From J054 sp965221985 (GTDB lineage Bacteria; Pseudomonadota; Gammaproteobacteria; Steroidobacterales; GCA-2729495), in assembly GCA_965221985.1 (NCBI GenBank), contig OZ244928.1:372001-436000 (forward strand): a stretch of 64,000 nt of DNA, given 5' to 3'. The notes under the pieces were generated by a model. It searched no databases and had not been told where the DNA came from. It worked only from the letters and a program-made list of their open reading frames with translations. Numbering within the stretch: the stretch's first letter is position 1; every line of letters begins with the position of its first letter. Positions 51,909 through 61,286 of this stretch are shown here, one piece after another. The position numbers were made by a program, and so were the translations under genes.

Positions 51909-53198
51909 TTAATTCAGAGGTGCCGTTTCAGTCGCCGTGTCCGGACGACCCATGGAAAGCAATAACTCATTCAGACGACTCGAAACCGAGGGGCTGGACA
52001 AGATACTAATATGATCTTCGTTATAGCCGAATTGGCGAACCGCTCTATTTTGTGCCGCTGGAAACAATTGACTGCTTAGGGTAACCGACCCGTCGGTATT
52101 CGATTGACTGAGCAAGTTACGATCGCCCCGGTGACTAAAAAATAGATAGTAGGGAATACTTTCGGGCAGCGGGCTTGCGAACAAGGATTCGATATAGGCG
52201 CTATTGGGCACTAGGTCATACCAAGACGGCACAATGACCGGTGCATTCTCAACACCCAATCGCGCTGATGCATGTCCAGCCCAGGGCGTCGACAAAGTCA
52301 CGAATAGTCGCACGGCGCTACCAGCATCCTCGGCGACATTCCTATTAATGAAACCTCGCGCGACTAATCCCCCCATGCTATGAGCAATCACGGCCATCTT
52401 TTCGAAGCCATGCTTAACTCGCAATTTGGTGATTTCATCACTGATGGCTTTGCTCATTAAGCCAAGCCGCATGCCCGACGGATATTGCACAATCCACGCC
52501 TGAAAGCGGCTCGTATCCAGGTCCTCAACGATGTCCAGCCAATTGTGGCCTGACCCCCCCATGCCGTGAATAAAAATCACGGGAACCTTTTCCGGATCGT
52601 AGGGCTCCAGAAAAAATATGCCGCTATAGCCCTCCAACACGTGCTTCACGGGCTCCCAAACTCCCATATCACCTATTTCCTGGGAGAAAAGAGATTCGTC
52701 CGGTGACACCACCTCACCGAGACGGCTATTTTCCAGCTTCAGGGGAACCTTCGCCTGGCTTAGCTCATAGATGATGGGTAACTCTAGCTTCGCCTGCTCC
52801 GGCGGACGCAGCGCCACTTTCAAATCGGTAAGCCTGTCGCCCGGCTGGGTAGTCAGCAGCGCCGGCTTGCCGTACCAACCCACGTTTTCCGTTTCTTGAA
52901 AGACAAAATCTTCGTTAACATCCTGGAATGCCACCAGATAGTAGGCCCCCGCCTCAACGGTAAATTCGAAATCGCTGGAACCATAGCGAACAGTGAAAGC
53001 CACGAGGCGATACTTACCCCGCCCTTCAGGCACATAGAGCGCGATTAAAACGGGGGCTTCTAGTGATTCAACATTCTCCACGGAACCACTCAAGGTCACG
53101 GCAAGGTCGAAGAGTTCCAAGTCTTCCTTCAGATCGAAGAACATGCAGCCGCCCAGCAAGGCAGCGCATAGCAAGCAAATTTGAGTTCTTCCACGCAT
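51909..53198 (-). CDS. Lipase-like alpha/beta hydrolase lipoprotein
   Basis: 429 residues. Lipobox LGGC (Cys18). The first half (about 25-180) is a beta-rich domain similar to a carboxypeptidase regulatory or Ig-like fold (YYLVAFQDVNEDFVFQ). The second half is an alpha/beta hydrolase: oxyanion FIHGMGGSGHNW, nucleophile Ser in AHSMGGLVAR, His in YNEDHISIL. Probably a membrane-anchored lipase or esterase facing the periplasm or surface. Convergent with the dioxygenase gene, 6 bp apart. Confidence 0.88.
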   Translation of the reverse strand: MRGRTQICLLCAALLGGCMFFDLKEDLELFDLAVTLSGSVENVESLEAPVLIALYVPEGRGKYRLVAFTVRYGSSDFEFTVEAGAYYLVAFQDVNEDFVFQETENVGWYGKPALLTTQPGDRLTDLKVALRPPEQAKLELPIIYELSQAKVPLKLENSRLGEVVSPDESLFSQEIGDMGVWEPVKHVLEGYSGIFFLEPYDPEKVPVIFIHGMGGSGHNWLDIVEDLDTSRFQAWIVQYPSGMRLGLMSKAISDEITKLRVKHGFEKMAVIAHSMGGLVARGFINRNVAEDAGSAVRLFVTLSTPWAGHASARLGVENAPVIVPSWYDLVPNSAYIESLFASPLPESIPYYLFFSHRGDRNLLSQSNTDGSVTLSSQLFPAAQNRAVRQFGYNEDHISILSSPSVSSRLNELLLSMGRPDTATETAPLN

Positions 53199-53331
53199 TG
53201 GTTTCCGCCGTCTCGCGAAGGGCCGTGATGTTATCTCAGCCAGGGATCATGAATATTACTGGATTAGTTCCACCGGTGATCCGCACCGCCGCCAATCGCT
53301 TGGGCGTTAAAGCTTCCGAGTTGTCTGGAGG

Positions 53332-54864
53332 CTAAGCGTCTCGCCGGATGCTAGGAACTTGGCAGCCCGTCGGACAACATTGACCCGGCTGACGTTGCCG
53401 CGCAGCTGCACCGGTCTGCTCCGAATCGACTACCCCCCGATCCAATAAGCGCTCAACCAGGGCTTTGCGTTCTTCAATGGGGTAGCGCCGGTAGATTTCT
53501 CGCTTCATGGCCTCGGGTGAACCGCCACCATGCAAACTAATCAGCGAATACCAGCCACCTGTATCAGAGGCGGTGAGATCTTGAATAAAGCGCGCAACTT
53601 CGATGCGGCTTTCGTAAGGAATATCATCCCGCGCCGCCAATACCGCCGCCAGATTGCCCGCGGTTTGCGGATTGTGATCTTCATCGGGTCCAGGCAGGGC
53701 GACGATCAAACCACCAGAAACTTCGTGGGCGTGGCGATGCATGTCGTAGATTTGCGTCGCCAACATGAGCTTGCCCACATTGGCGAAAACCGGTTCCGGT
53801 TGCCAGGCCCCGGACGGATGCTCAATGCCATAGACCGAGGCGGCAACACCGCAAGCAAAAAAACCCTCTACCGTTTTGATCAACTCGACCATGGAATCGC
53901 GAATATGCCCATAATCGTTTGGATCAAGACCGTTGGCCTCACTCATTAACACGCCGGCGCCAATGAGCAAGTCGCCGAATCCCGCGCGGGCAGCAATACA
54001 GCTATGGCGATGATGATTGGCGTAGGTGGTCACCAAGAATTCCGTATGCCCCGCTTCGCCCGCCATGAATACGCGCTCCCAAGGCACAAATACATCTTCG
54101 AAAATACAGACGGCCGTGGACTGCCCATACTTTGCACTGAACTTGGCCGACGCTTCTCCCGGCCGGCCCGCCGGGCGGGACACCATGGTCAAGCCCGGTG
54201 CATCCACTCGCACGGCGCAACAAACGGCAAATTCCTTCGATTCTTCATTCATTGTCCGGCAAGGCATGACCAGTAGCTCGTGCATGTAGGGCGCACCCGT
54301 CACAATCGCCTTGGTACCCCGAATCACGATGCCGTCGGCGCGACGTTCACTGATATGCACATAGGTATCGGCATTGACTTGTGCCTGCGGACGCCGGGCG
54401 CGATGACCCTTGGCATCGGTCATGGCGACACCCAATGTAAGATCCCGATCTTGGATCTCATGTAGATAGTTTAGAAACCGCTGGTGGTAGGGCGTTGTTC
54501 CGTCAGCCTCCAACTGATGTGTAAGCTTAAAGATCGCGTTTAGCGCATCGTGAGAAAGATAGCGCTGCGCGCAACCGCTCTCGCGGCAAATCAAACGCAC
54601 GGCCTCTAGCTTTAGTAGCAAATCCTCAGTATTGCGATTGATGTGAATCATGCGATTCACAGTTTGATTCGAGCTGGACTGTGTCGCGACCATATAGTCC
54701 TGGTAGGGGGTGCGTAGCGCGTAGTCGTAGGTCACGCCCACCGCATTTATGCCAGGGGCAAAACGGGGCTCATCGACGACACTTTCTACTTCATCACCGT
54801 CCAAGAAGACTTTGGGCTGATAGCCGCGAAGGCTGTCGCGATAGTCGTCCGCCGACATAAACAT
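53332..54864 (-). CDS. HpaB-family flavoprotein resembling 4-hydroxybutyryl-CoA dehydratase, cluster cysteines altered
   Basis: 510 residues. Acyl-CoA-dehydrogenase-like fold of the 4-hydroxyphenylacetate 3-hydroxylase/4-hydroxybutyryl-CoA dehydratase family: DRDLTLGVAMTDAKGHR, IVIRGTKAIVTGAPY, FVPWERVFM and RAGFGDLLIGAG. In the dehydratase Cys99, Cys103, His292 and Cys299 hold a 4Fe-4S cluster. Here I see Cys98, Tyr102, His285 and Ala292 at those places, so a full cluster is unlikely. It may be a flavin-only isomerase or, with a reductase, a monooxygenase. It lies 10 bp after the MmgE/PrpD gene on the same strand, and a CoA-transferase is divergent, pointing to acid degradation through a CoA ester. 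Confidence 0.82.
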   Translation of the reverse strand: MFMSADDYRDSLRGYQPKVFLDGDEVESVVDEPRFAPGINAVGVTYDYALRTPYQDYMVATQSSSNQTVNRMIHINRNTEDLLLKLEAVRLICRESGCAQRYLSHDALNAIFKLTHQLEADGTTPYHQRFLNYLHEIQDRDLTLGVAMTDAKGHRARRPQAQVNADTYVHISERRADGIVIRGTKAIVTGAPYMHELLVMPCRTMNEESKEFAVCCAVRVDAPGLTMVSRPAGRPGEASAKFSAKYGQSTAVCIFEDVFVPWERVFMAGEAGHTEFLVTTYANHHRHSCIAARAGFGDLLIGAGVLMSEANGLDPNDYGHIRDSMVELIKTVEGFFACGVAASVYGIEHPSGAWQPEPVFANVGKLMLATQIYDMHRHAHEVSGGLIVALPGPDEDHNPQTAGNLAAVLAARDDIPYESRIEVARFIQDLTASDTGGWYSLISLHGGGSPEAMKREIYRRYPIEERKALVERLLDRGVVDSEQTGAAARQRQPGQCCPTGCQVPSIRRDA

Positions 54865-54874
54865 GGCGCGCTCC

Positions 54875-56293
54875 CTATTGGCTCAACGAACTTGTCAGCT
54901 CGACCATATCTGCAGACGAATCAAGGTCCATCACCGCGTTCCAGATGCGCTCCGCCTTCGCAAGCGAAATCGCGCGGCCTGCATTGCTGATGAACTTTTG
55001 ATGCACATCGTCGGCGCTAAGGGGTCGGGCATCGGCGCCGCGATTGACTGACTCGCGATGACGTAGCTGGCGACCGTCCTTCGTATTGATCAATAACTCT
55101 CCCGAGTAGTAGCGCGGATAGGCAGATTTTGAATCATGCCGGTAGGTAATCTTGTCGCATAGAGCAAGAATTAGCGGATCAACCAATACATCGTCGTCCA
55201 ATTCATCCAAAGTAAATCGCCCGCGCGCCAAAGCCGTCGCCACCGCAAAATGGAGACTAAATTTTGCATCGTAGTCGCTGCCGGGCCGCCGCTTGTTCGT
55301 TTCAGGCTCACAGACAACCTGGGATTGGTTTTCATGAATCAAGGCCGTAACGGATTCAATAGCCTCCGGTTTCAGGTCTCCCGATTCTCGCACTGCCAGG
55401 GCGGCATCAATAAACGCGTGGTTAAAATGGCAAACAGGATACGGCTTGATGGCGACCTTGAGTGTTTCCCATTCTTTGCCCAGTCCAGTTAGGGCATCGC
55501 CCATGTCGTCGACCGGGTGATTCTGCAGGGCGATACTATAGAGGCCATATCGCCCCTCATAAGCCCGCAAGGGCGCGACAAAATCTTGTCCGGCGAGGGA
55601 CGCCGCAGTAATTGCACTGGCCGCTGCCCACCCCGGATGCAGCCGCTTGGTCCAGGCTCCATCTTCAAGAAACTCCAGGCTGCCGGCCGACATGCTCAAG
55701 GCAATACCTTGGGCATAGGCCATTTGTTTGGGCGTCAATATATGCAAGTAGGCTGCCGCCAAGGCACAGCCAAAAACCCCGACGCTACCCGTCGGATGAA
55801 ATCCGACTTTCTGAAATTGGCCATTGGCCACTTGCCCGATACGTGCGTCCGTTTCCACCGCCAGCAGATAGGCGGCTAAGGCCTCGGCGCCGCTAACCCC
55901 GCGCTCACCTGCGCAGGCCAATACCAAAGGAACAGCACTGGCGGAGCAATGAATGATGCTAGCCGGGTGCGTGTCGTCAAAATCTAAACCATGAATTAGC
56001 AGACCATTGAGCAAGGCGGCGTCACGCGCCGGAAGTTTGTGGGCCGTACCGATAACCGGGTGCGGTCCTTCCCCCGCGAGATCCGCGATGGCCTTTACAC
56101 CGCGCTCGGCAAATTCGTAGCTTGTCGATGCCAGGCCAATTCCAATCGCATCGGCAAAACAAAGTTTCGCGTAATCGATTACCTGATCGGGAACTGAGTC
56201 GAGACTAAAACGCGAAGCAAAATCCGCAAAGCCTTGAGAAATCGTTAATTGGGCCGAAGCAGTTTCGGTCACGGCTGTGTTGACGGCACTCAT
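54875..56293 (-). CDS. MmgE/PrpD family protein
   Basis: 472 residues. Family motifs: CFADAIGIGLASTSYE, GLLIHGLDFDDTHPASIIHCSASAVP and AYAQGIALSMSAGSLEF. Members include 2-methylcitrate dehydratase, iminodisuccinate epimerase and cis-aconitate decarboxylase; the substrate is open. The start at 56293 is set by GGGAGC 8 nt upstream; the longer frame (to 56413) would run into the divergent CoA-transferase gene. Operon with the HpaB-like gene. Confidence 0.9.
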   Translation of the reverse strand: MSAVNTAVTETASAQLTISQGFADFASRFSLDSVPDQVIDYAKLCFADAIGIGLASTSYEFAERGVKAIADLAGEGPHPVIGTAHKLPARDAALLNGLLIHGLDFDDTHPASIIHCSASAVPLVLACAGERGVSGAEALAAYLLAVETDARIGQVANGQFQKVGFHPTGSVGVFGCALAAAYLHILTPKQMAYAQGIALSMSAGSLEFLEDGAWTKRLHPGWAAASAITAASLAGQDFVAPLRAYEGRYGLYSIALQNHPVDDMGDALTGLGKEWETLKVAIKPYPVCHFNHAFIDAALAVRESGDLKPEAIESVTALIHENQSQVVCEPETNKRRPGSDYDAKFSLHFAVATALARGRFTLDELDDDVLVDPLILALCDKITYRHDSKSAYPRYYSGELLINTKDGRQLRHRESVNRGADARPLSADDVHQKFISNAGRAISLAKAERIWNAVMDLDSSADMVELTSSLSQ

Positions 56294-56378
56294 GCTGTGA
56301 AGCTCCCGCTGCGCTTGTCCAAGATACCAATCTGGCGCAAGATGTCCGGACATTATAGCTATGTGGCGGGAGATCCCT

Positions 56379-57572
56379 ATGCAGGCTCTGGCCGGTATCC
56401 GGGTACTGGACATCGCAACTTACATCGCCGCGCCTTACTGCGCGACGCTGCTGGCGGAATTCGGTGCCGAGGTGATAAAAATTGAACTACCCGGCAGCGG
56501 TGAACCCATGCGCAAATTTGGTTCACCCACCGATTGCGGCGAAACCTTGGTTTGGCTTTCCGAGAGCCGTAATAAGAAGTGCATCACGCTAGACTTGCGG
56601 CACGCCGACGGCGCGAAGCTTTTCAAGAAGCTGGTTAAGACGGCCGATGTCGTCTGCGAGAACTTCCAACCAGGGACTTTAGAAAAATGGGGCCTAGGCT
56701 ATGACGTACTCGCCGCCCTTAACCCTGGCTTGGTAATGCTACGGGTGTCCGGCTACGGCCAGACGGGACCCTATCGAGACAGGCCAGGTTTCGGGCGGAT
56801 TGCCAATGCCTTTGGCGGCATCAGTTACCTTGCCGGTGAACCCGATCATCCACCCTCGTCGCCCGGTTCGGCAACCTTGGCAGATTATCTAACGGGCGTT
56901 TACGGTGCCTTCGGCGTAATGGCTGCCTTGCGCGCCCGGGACCAAAGCGGTACCGGCCAGGTCGTGGACCTCGGCCTTTACGAACCAGTATTCCGCATCC
57001 TCGATGAACTCGCACCGGCCTATGATCACCATGGATATGTCCGCGAGCGAATGGGTGCGGCCACGATAAACGCCGTGCCCCATAGTCACTACCCAACCGC
57101 AGATGAACGATGGGTGGCCATTGCTTGTACCAATGACAAAATTTTTTCGCGCCTGGCCGAGATCATGGACCGTGCCGACGTCGCCGGGGAGGGCGAATTC
57201 GGTACCCTTGAGAAACGCGAAGCCAATCGTCAGGCAGTGGATCAACTAGTCACGCAGTGGACACGATCACTACCGCAAGGGGAGGTATTGAATCAGTGTG
57301 ATGACGGTCAAGTGCCCTGTGGACCAGTGGCCACCATCGATGAAATTTTCGCCAACGAGCAGTACGCGGCACGCGACAATATTCTGCGCGTGCTGGATGA
57401 AAGAATCGGCCAGTTGGCCATTCCCAACGTCGTTCCGAAACTCACCAAGACCCCCGGCGAAGTGCGTTGGCTAGGTGCTGGCATCGGCGCACACAATGAA
57501 GAGATTTATCACTCGCAGCTGGGTCTAAGCGACGAAGAACTTAAGGAGCTAAAAACCAAAGGCACCATATGA
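56379..57572 (+). CDS. Class III CoA-transferase (CaiB/BaiF family)
   Basis: 397 residues. Begins MQALAGIRVLDIATYIAAPYCATLLAEFGAEVIK-type sequence with GGGAGA 5 nt before the ATG. Family motifs follow: CENFQPGTLEKWGLGY, VSGYGQTGPYRDRPGF and the catalytic Asp in ATLADYLTGVYG. It moves CoA between acids, giving the CoA ester on which the divergent HpaB-like and MmgE/PrpD proteins may act. Known relatives use formate/oxalate, carnitine, succinate/benzylsuccinate or mesaconate. Confidence 0.92.
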   Translation: MQALAGIRVLDIATYIAAPYCATLLAEFGAEVIKIELPGSGEPMRKFGSPTDCGETLVWLSESRNKKCITLDLRHADGAKLFKKLVKTADVVCENFQPGTLEKWGLGYDVLAALNPGLVMLRVSGYGQTGPYRDRPGFGRIANAFGGISYLAGEPDHPPSSPGSATLADYLTGVYGAFGVMAALRARDQSGTGQVVDLGLYEPVFRILDELAPAYDHHGYVRERMGAATINAVPHSHYPTADERWVAIACTNDKIFSRLAEIMDRADVAGEGEFGTLEKREANRQAVDQLVTQWTRSLPQGEVLNQCDDGQVPCGPVATIDEIFANEQYAARDNILRVLDERIGQLAIPNVVPKLTKTPGEVRWLGAGIGAHNEEIYHSQLGLSDEELKELKTKGTI

Positions 57573-57660
57573 CAGCAGTGGTCTGTGAACACAGCATTCT
57601 TCGCCGTCCTCGACTAACCCGTGGCCTGGTGACTGGGTATTCGAACAGTCTGCTGAGGTG

Positions 57661-57789
57661 ATGCTAAGCGGCACGGTTCCGGAACAACACGTCATTGATC
57701 CGCTGTTCGTGCCCCGGCAGGGCTATCGGCACCTCAATACGGCGGATTTACGCAAGTTCTTCGACTATTTGAAAACGCTGTGTGCTTGA
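57661..57789 (+). pseudogene. Possible gene remnant between CoA-transferase and Mrp genes
   Basis: In the 262-bp gap a short frame reads VPEQHVIDPLFVPRQGYRHL followed by NTADLRKFFDYLKTLCA and a stop. The frame is open upstream (PWPGDWVFEQSAEV). Codon choice looks coding, but there is no clear start signal and I do not recognise the family. It is probably the 3' end of a deleted gene. Confidence 0.25.
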
Positions 57790-57834
57790 GATCGGTTATC
57801 ATCACCGGCCGTTAATTAGGAACAGAATCTGGCG

Positions 57835-58929
57835 ATGTCTGAGTTAGGTACTACCAAGCTTAAAGCCGCAATAGCCAGCGTTGAGGTCCCCCACCTGGGG
57901 ACTACTATCGAGGAAGCGGGCCTACCGCTTGCATTCGATATCGACGCTACCCGGGTGACCGCAACCGTCACCGTTGGCTTCCCGATGGCAAGTATCGCTG
58001 AAGAATTTGGGACGCAAGTTGCTGCTGCGATTACGGCAAATACGAGCGCGGATTCGGCAGACATTAAAATCTTGCAGGAGATTCAACCGCGCGCCGTACA
58101 GGGCGTACTCGCACCCTTGAACGGCGTTAAGAACATCATTGCCATTGCCTCAGCCAAGGGCGGCGTGGGTAAATCGACAACGGCCGTAAATTTGGCTCTG
58201 GCCTTGTCGCAAGAGGGCGCGAAAGTTGGCGTGCTGGATGCCGACGTTTACGGTCCTAGCCAACCAAGAATGCTGGGTGTCGTTGACTCCAATTTAACCA
58301 GCAAAGACGGCAAAACCATGGAACCTGTGATTGCACATGGTGTGCAAACGGTTTCCATGGGCCTGATGGTGCCAGAAGACAAAGCGATGATTTGGCGTGG
58401 CCCAATGGTCACCCAGGCTTTGCAACAACTTATGTTTCAGACAAACTGGCGAGATCTAGATTATCTGATCGTAGACTTGCCGCCGGGCACGGGCGATACG
58501 CAGCTGACTTTGACGCAGAAAGTACCGCTGGCCGGCGCCGTGATTATCACAACACCGCAAGACATATCACTGCTCGATGCGCGCAAGGGTCTGAAAATGT
58601 TTGAGACGGTCAACGTGCCGGTGCTCGGTGTTATCGAAAACATGAGCGTTCATATCTGCAGCCAATGCGGGCATGAAGAAGCCATCTTCGGCACTGGCGG
58701 CGGCAAGCAGCTCGCGGAGGAATCCACGGTACCGCTGCTAGGCCAAGTCCCGTTGGATATCGCGATCCGCCGCGAGGCCGACGGCGGTAAACCCACAGTC
58801 ATCGCCCAGCCGGACAGCGATATCGCAGCCCGCTACCGCAAGATCGCGCGGCAGACGGCCGCATTGTTGTCACTACAAGCCGTTGATCGCAAGGCACCTT
58901 TTGCTAATATCAAGGTGGAATCTGCCTGA
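57835..58929 (+). CDS. apbC: Iron-sulfur cluster carrier ATPase, Mrp/NBP35 (ApbC) family
   Basis: 364 residues. N-terminal MIP18/DUF59-like domain (about 1-85), then the deviant Walker A SAKGGVGKSTT, Walker B DYLIVDLPPGTGD and the CxxC (CSQCG) that binds a bridging Fe-S cluster. It loads clusters onto target proteins; the molybdenum hydroxylase and di-heme systems of the window do not depend on proximity to it. No partner gene overlaps; an AraC regulator starts 61 bp downstream. Confidence 0.95.
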   Translation: MSELGTTKLKAAIASVEVPHLGTTIEEAGLPLAFDIDATRVTATVTVGFPMASIAEEFGTQVAAAITANTSADSADIKILQEIQPRAVQGVLAPLNGVKNIIAIASAKGGVGKSTTAVNLALALSQEGAKVGVLDADVYGPSQPRMLGVVDSNLTSKDGKTMEPVIAHGVQTVSMGLMVPEDKAMIWRGPMVTQALQQLMFQTNWRDLDYLIVDLPPGTGDTQLTLTQKVPLAGAVIITTPQDISLLDARKGLKMFETVNVPVLGVIENMSVHICSQCGHEEAIFGTGGGKQLAEESTVPLLGQVPLDIAIRREADGGKPTVIAQPDSDIAARYRKIARQTAALLSLQAVDRKAPFANIKVESA

Positions 58930-58990
58930 TAGCCTGCATGTACATAAGAATAAGCACACCTTGGTAGCCAACCACACACACACTTCTTTA

Positions 58991-60010
58991 ATGGATTTAT
59001 CCAGCCCCCATTTGCTGGGTAGCTGGGCGGTTGCGGTTGCACAGGCTCTGGATGCCCGCGGCATCGATAGCCGCGAACTCTTTAGTTCGGCCGGCATTGA
59101 TTTGATCACCACCCGCGATCCGCGCGTCCGTATCCAGGCCGATCAGATGACAACGGTATACCAGAAGATCGATGAAAAGATCCACGACCCAACATTCGGA
59201 CTAGAAGTCGCGCGCTTTGTGCACCCCACGACTTTTCACGCCCTTGGCTATTCGCTATTCGCCAGTCGAACTATCCAATCTTTTTGCCAAAGACTGGTAC
59301 GGTACTTTCGGCTCGTATCGACCAACGCATCGGTTGTATTTGAGCAAACACATAGCGAGGCGCGACTCATCATGGTGCCGTCTGTGGGCAAGGCTTCCTA
59401 TATCCCGCAGGATGCATGGCTGGCCACCATCGTGAAGTTTGCCCGTGATGTGTCCCGGCCTGACTTCACACCGGTCAGAATCGAGCTGCGCCGGCCCGAT
59501 CCGAAAATCACGCCCGATGTGTTCCGCGAGTTCTTCGGCGCGCCCGTGCACTTTGCGGCTGAAGACAACGTACTCGTGCTGGATGCGAGGCAGCTCAAAG
59601 AACCGCTGCCGGCGGCCAATGCCGAACTGGCACGGCAGAACGACGCCGTGGTGATGGGTCTACTGGCACAGTTGGAAAAGCGCGATGTTCTGGCACAGGT
59701 ACGTGCCGCATTTATTGATTTACTGCCGTCGGGCGATTGCAGTAAAAATAAGGTGGCCGAACGCCTCAACATGAGTGAGCGTACGCTGCAGAACAAACTC
59801 AATGATCGCGACACCAGTTATCGCGACGTGCTGAATGAAACACGGCGAGAACTCGCTGAGCAGTACATGAACCAGGGCGTGCATTCAATCAGTGAAGTAG
59901 CCTATCTGCTGGGATTCTCGGAAATCAGCAGTTTTTCCCGGGCTTTTCGTGTTTGGACGGGCCAGTCACCAAGCCTTTATCGCGACAACTATCTGCAAGG
60001 CAAGTCCTGA
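58991..60010 (+). CDS. AraC-family transcriptional regulator (arabinose-binding-domain type)
   Basis: 339 residues from MDLSSP. N-terminal ligand-binding domain of the type found in OruR/ArgR-like regulators (GIDSRELFSSAGID, HPTTFHALGYSLFAS), C-terminal AraC double HTH (NKVAERLNMSERTLQNKL and SISEVAYLLGFSEISSFSRAFRVWTGQSPSLYR). The longer frame from 58883 would overlap apbC and has no better ribosome site. It is convergent with the MFS gene; its target may be the neighbouring MFS/OsmC/DRE-TIM unit. Confidence 0.92.
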   Translation: MDLSSPHLLGSWAVAVAQALDARGIDSRELFSSAGIDLITTRDPRVRIQADQMTTVYQKIDEKIHDPTFGLEVARFVHPTTFHALGYSLFASRTIQSFCQRLVRYFRLVSTNASVVFEQTHSEARLIMVPSVGKASYIPQDAWLATIVKFARDVSRPDFTPVRIELRRPDPKITPDVFREFFGAPVHFAAEDNVLVLDARQLKEPLPAANAELARQNDAVVMGLLAQLEKRDVLAQVRAAFIDLLPSGDCSKNKVAERLNMSERTLQNKLNDRDTSYRDVLNETRRELAEQYMNQGVHSISEVAYLLGFSEISSFSRAFRVWTGQSPSLYRDNYLQGKS

Positions 60011-60029
60011 AACTTGCAGGCGCTGGCTT

Positions 60030-61286
60030 TCAGTCCGCCGGCCTTGGATATCTCCCGAGCGTCAACAACAAGACAATCGCTAGTGTCAGCGCGGCGGCCG
60101 CTATCGGCAAGATCGGCTGATAGCTGCCCAGCGAGTCAAAGGAGCGCGCGTAGACCAGCGGCGCTAGGCCTGAGCCCACCGTGAAGAAGGCATAGATGCC
60201 GCCAAAGACGGCGCCATAGTGACGCAGACCAAAATAGCGGCTCGTCAGAAACGCAAGCAGGTCGAGTTCCGCACCGGCCGCCAAACCCAGGCCAATGCCC
60301 GCCAGTAACGCGATGGTCTCTGAGATCGGCGCGAAGGCAAGTACCAAAAGCGCCAGCACGGGCATAATGAAAAACACCGCGGCGATTGCGGGTGCCCACA
60401 CTCGATCGACTAGGTAACCTGCCAGTAGCCGACCGGCGATTACGGCAATGCCCATCAAACCAGCGATACTGGCGGCGCGTTCGGCCGAGATACCGGAATC
60501 GATGAGCAGCGGCACGAAGTTTGGAATCATGCCAATCAGGGCGAGCGTGATGATCAGCAAAGCACTGCCCAAGGTCCAGAATCGAAAGCTGCGCAGCGCC
60601 TCTTTTCGGCTCAGGCCCCATAACAATTCGTTCTGAGGGTCTCGGTGACTCGCTGTAAATTCCGGGCGCATGTAAAACAGCCGCAGTACGATGGGCAAAG
60701 CCAGCAACATGGCTGTTATGCCGATGCCCGCGTAGGCCCAGCGCCAACCGAAGTTGGTCAGTAGATACTGCACATAGGGCGGCGCCAGCGCTGCGGCCAA
60801 GCCAGTCCCCGCCATGGTGAGTCCGATGGCAAGCCCTCGATTGGCAACGAACCAACTATTGACAACCGTCGTCCAGGTAATCGGCAGAGTGCCAGCCGCG
60901 CATATCGCCAGGCCAACAAAGCTCAGCAACCAAAGCAGTTGCGAGCCATTGTTAATCGCCAGCACGCAGTACATCAGGCCATGTCCAATCAGACCAATGA
61001 TCCCGACGATACGCGGTCCGATCTTGTCCACCATCACGCCTATCGCCGGTGCGGTCAGTAAGCCGGACAGCTGCATCACCGTGAAGCCCAGAAAAAAGTC
61101 GCCACGCTGCCAGCCAAACTCTGTGGTTACTGCTTGCGCAAATAGGCCCTGCGTATAAAAGGTGATGGACAAAATTCCACAGGCCGTGCCACACAGGCAG
61201 GCGATCAGTGCACCCCAGCCCCGTCTGAATTCCTCAGATTGTCGCAAGACGAATCCGGGTTTCGGTAGGGATACGGCAGGCAGCAT
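60030..61286 (-). CDS. MFS transporter
   Basis: About 418 residues with twelve TM helices. The loop 2-3 motif GVMVDKIGPRIVG is of the MFS A-type, and TM5-like GLTMAGTGLAAALAPPYVQYL resembles monocarboxylate/oxalate-formate antiporter-like carriers. Substrate unknown. The true start is uncertain: ATG 61286 lies inside the OsmC gene (53-bp overlap), and a TTG at 61247 is another option. Last gene of a unit reading from the DRE-TIM synthase and OsmC genes. Confidence 0.85.
   Translation of the reverse strand: MLPAVSLPKPGFVLRQSEEFRRGWGALIACLCGTACGILSITFYTQGLFAQAVTTEFGWQRGDFFLGFTVMQLSGLLTAPAIGVMVDKIGPRIVGIIGLIGHGLMYCVLAINNGSQLLWLLSFVGLAICAAGTLPITWTTVVNSWFVANRGLAIGLTMAGTGLAAALAPPYVQYLLTNFGWRWAYAGIGITAMLLALPIVLRLFYMRPEFTASHRDPQNELLWGLSRKEALRSFRFWTLGSALLIITLALIGMIPNFVPLLIDSGISAERAASIAGLMGIAVIAGRLLAGYLVDRVWAPAIAAVFFIMPVLALLVLAFAPISETIALLAGIGLGLAAGAELDLLAFLTSRYFGLRHYGAVFGGIYAFFTVGSGLAPLVYARSFDSLGSYQPILPIAAAALTLAIVLLLTLGRYPRPAD

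Noticed and set aside
53249..53335. 28-codon ORF in the gap upstream of the lipase-like lipoprotein gene
   Set aside because: Too short, with no ribosome site and no recognisable family.
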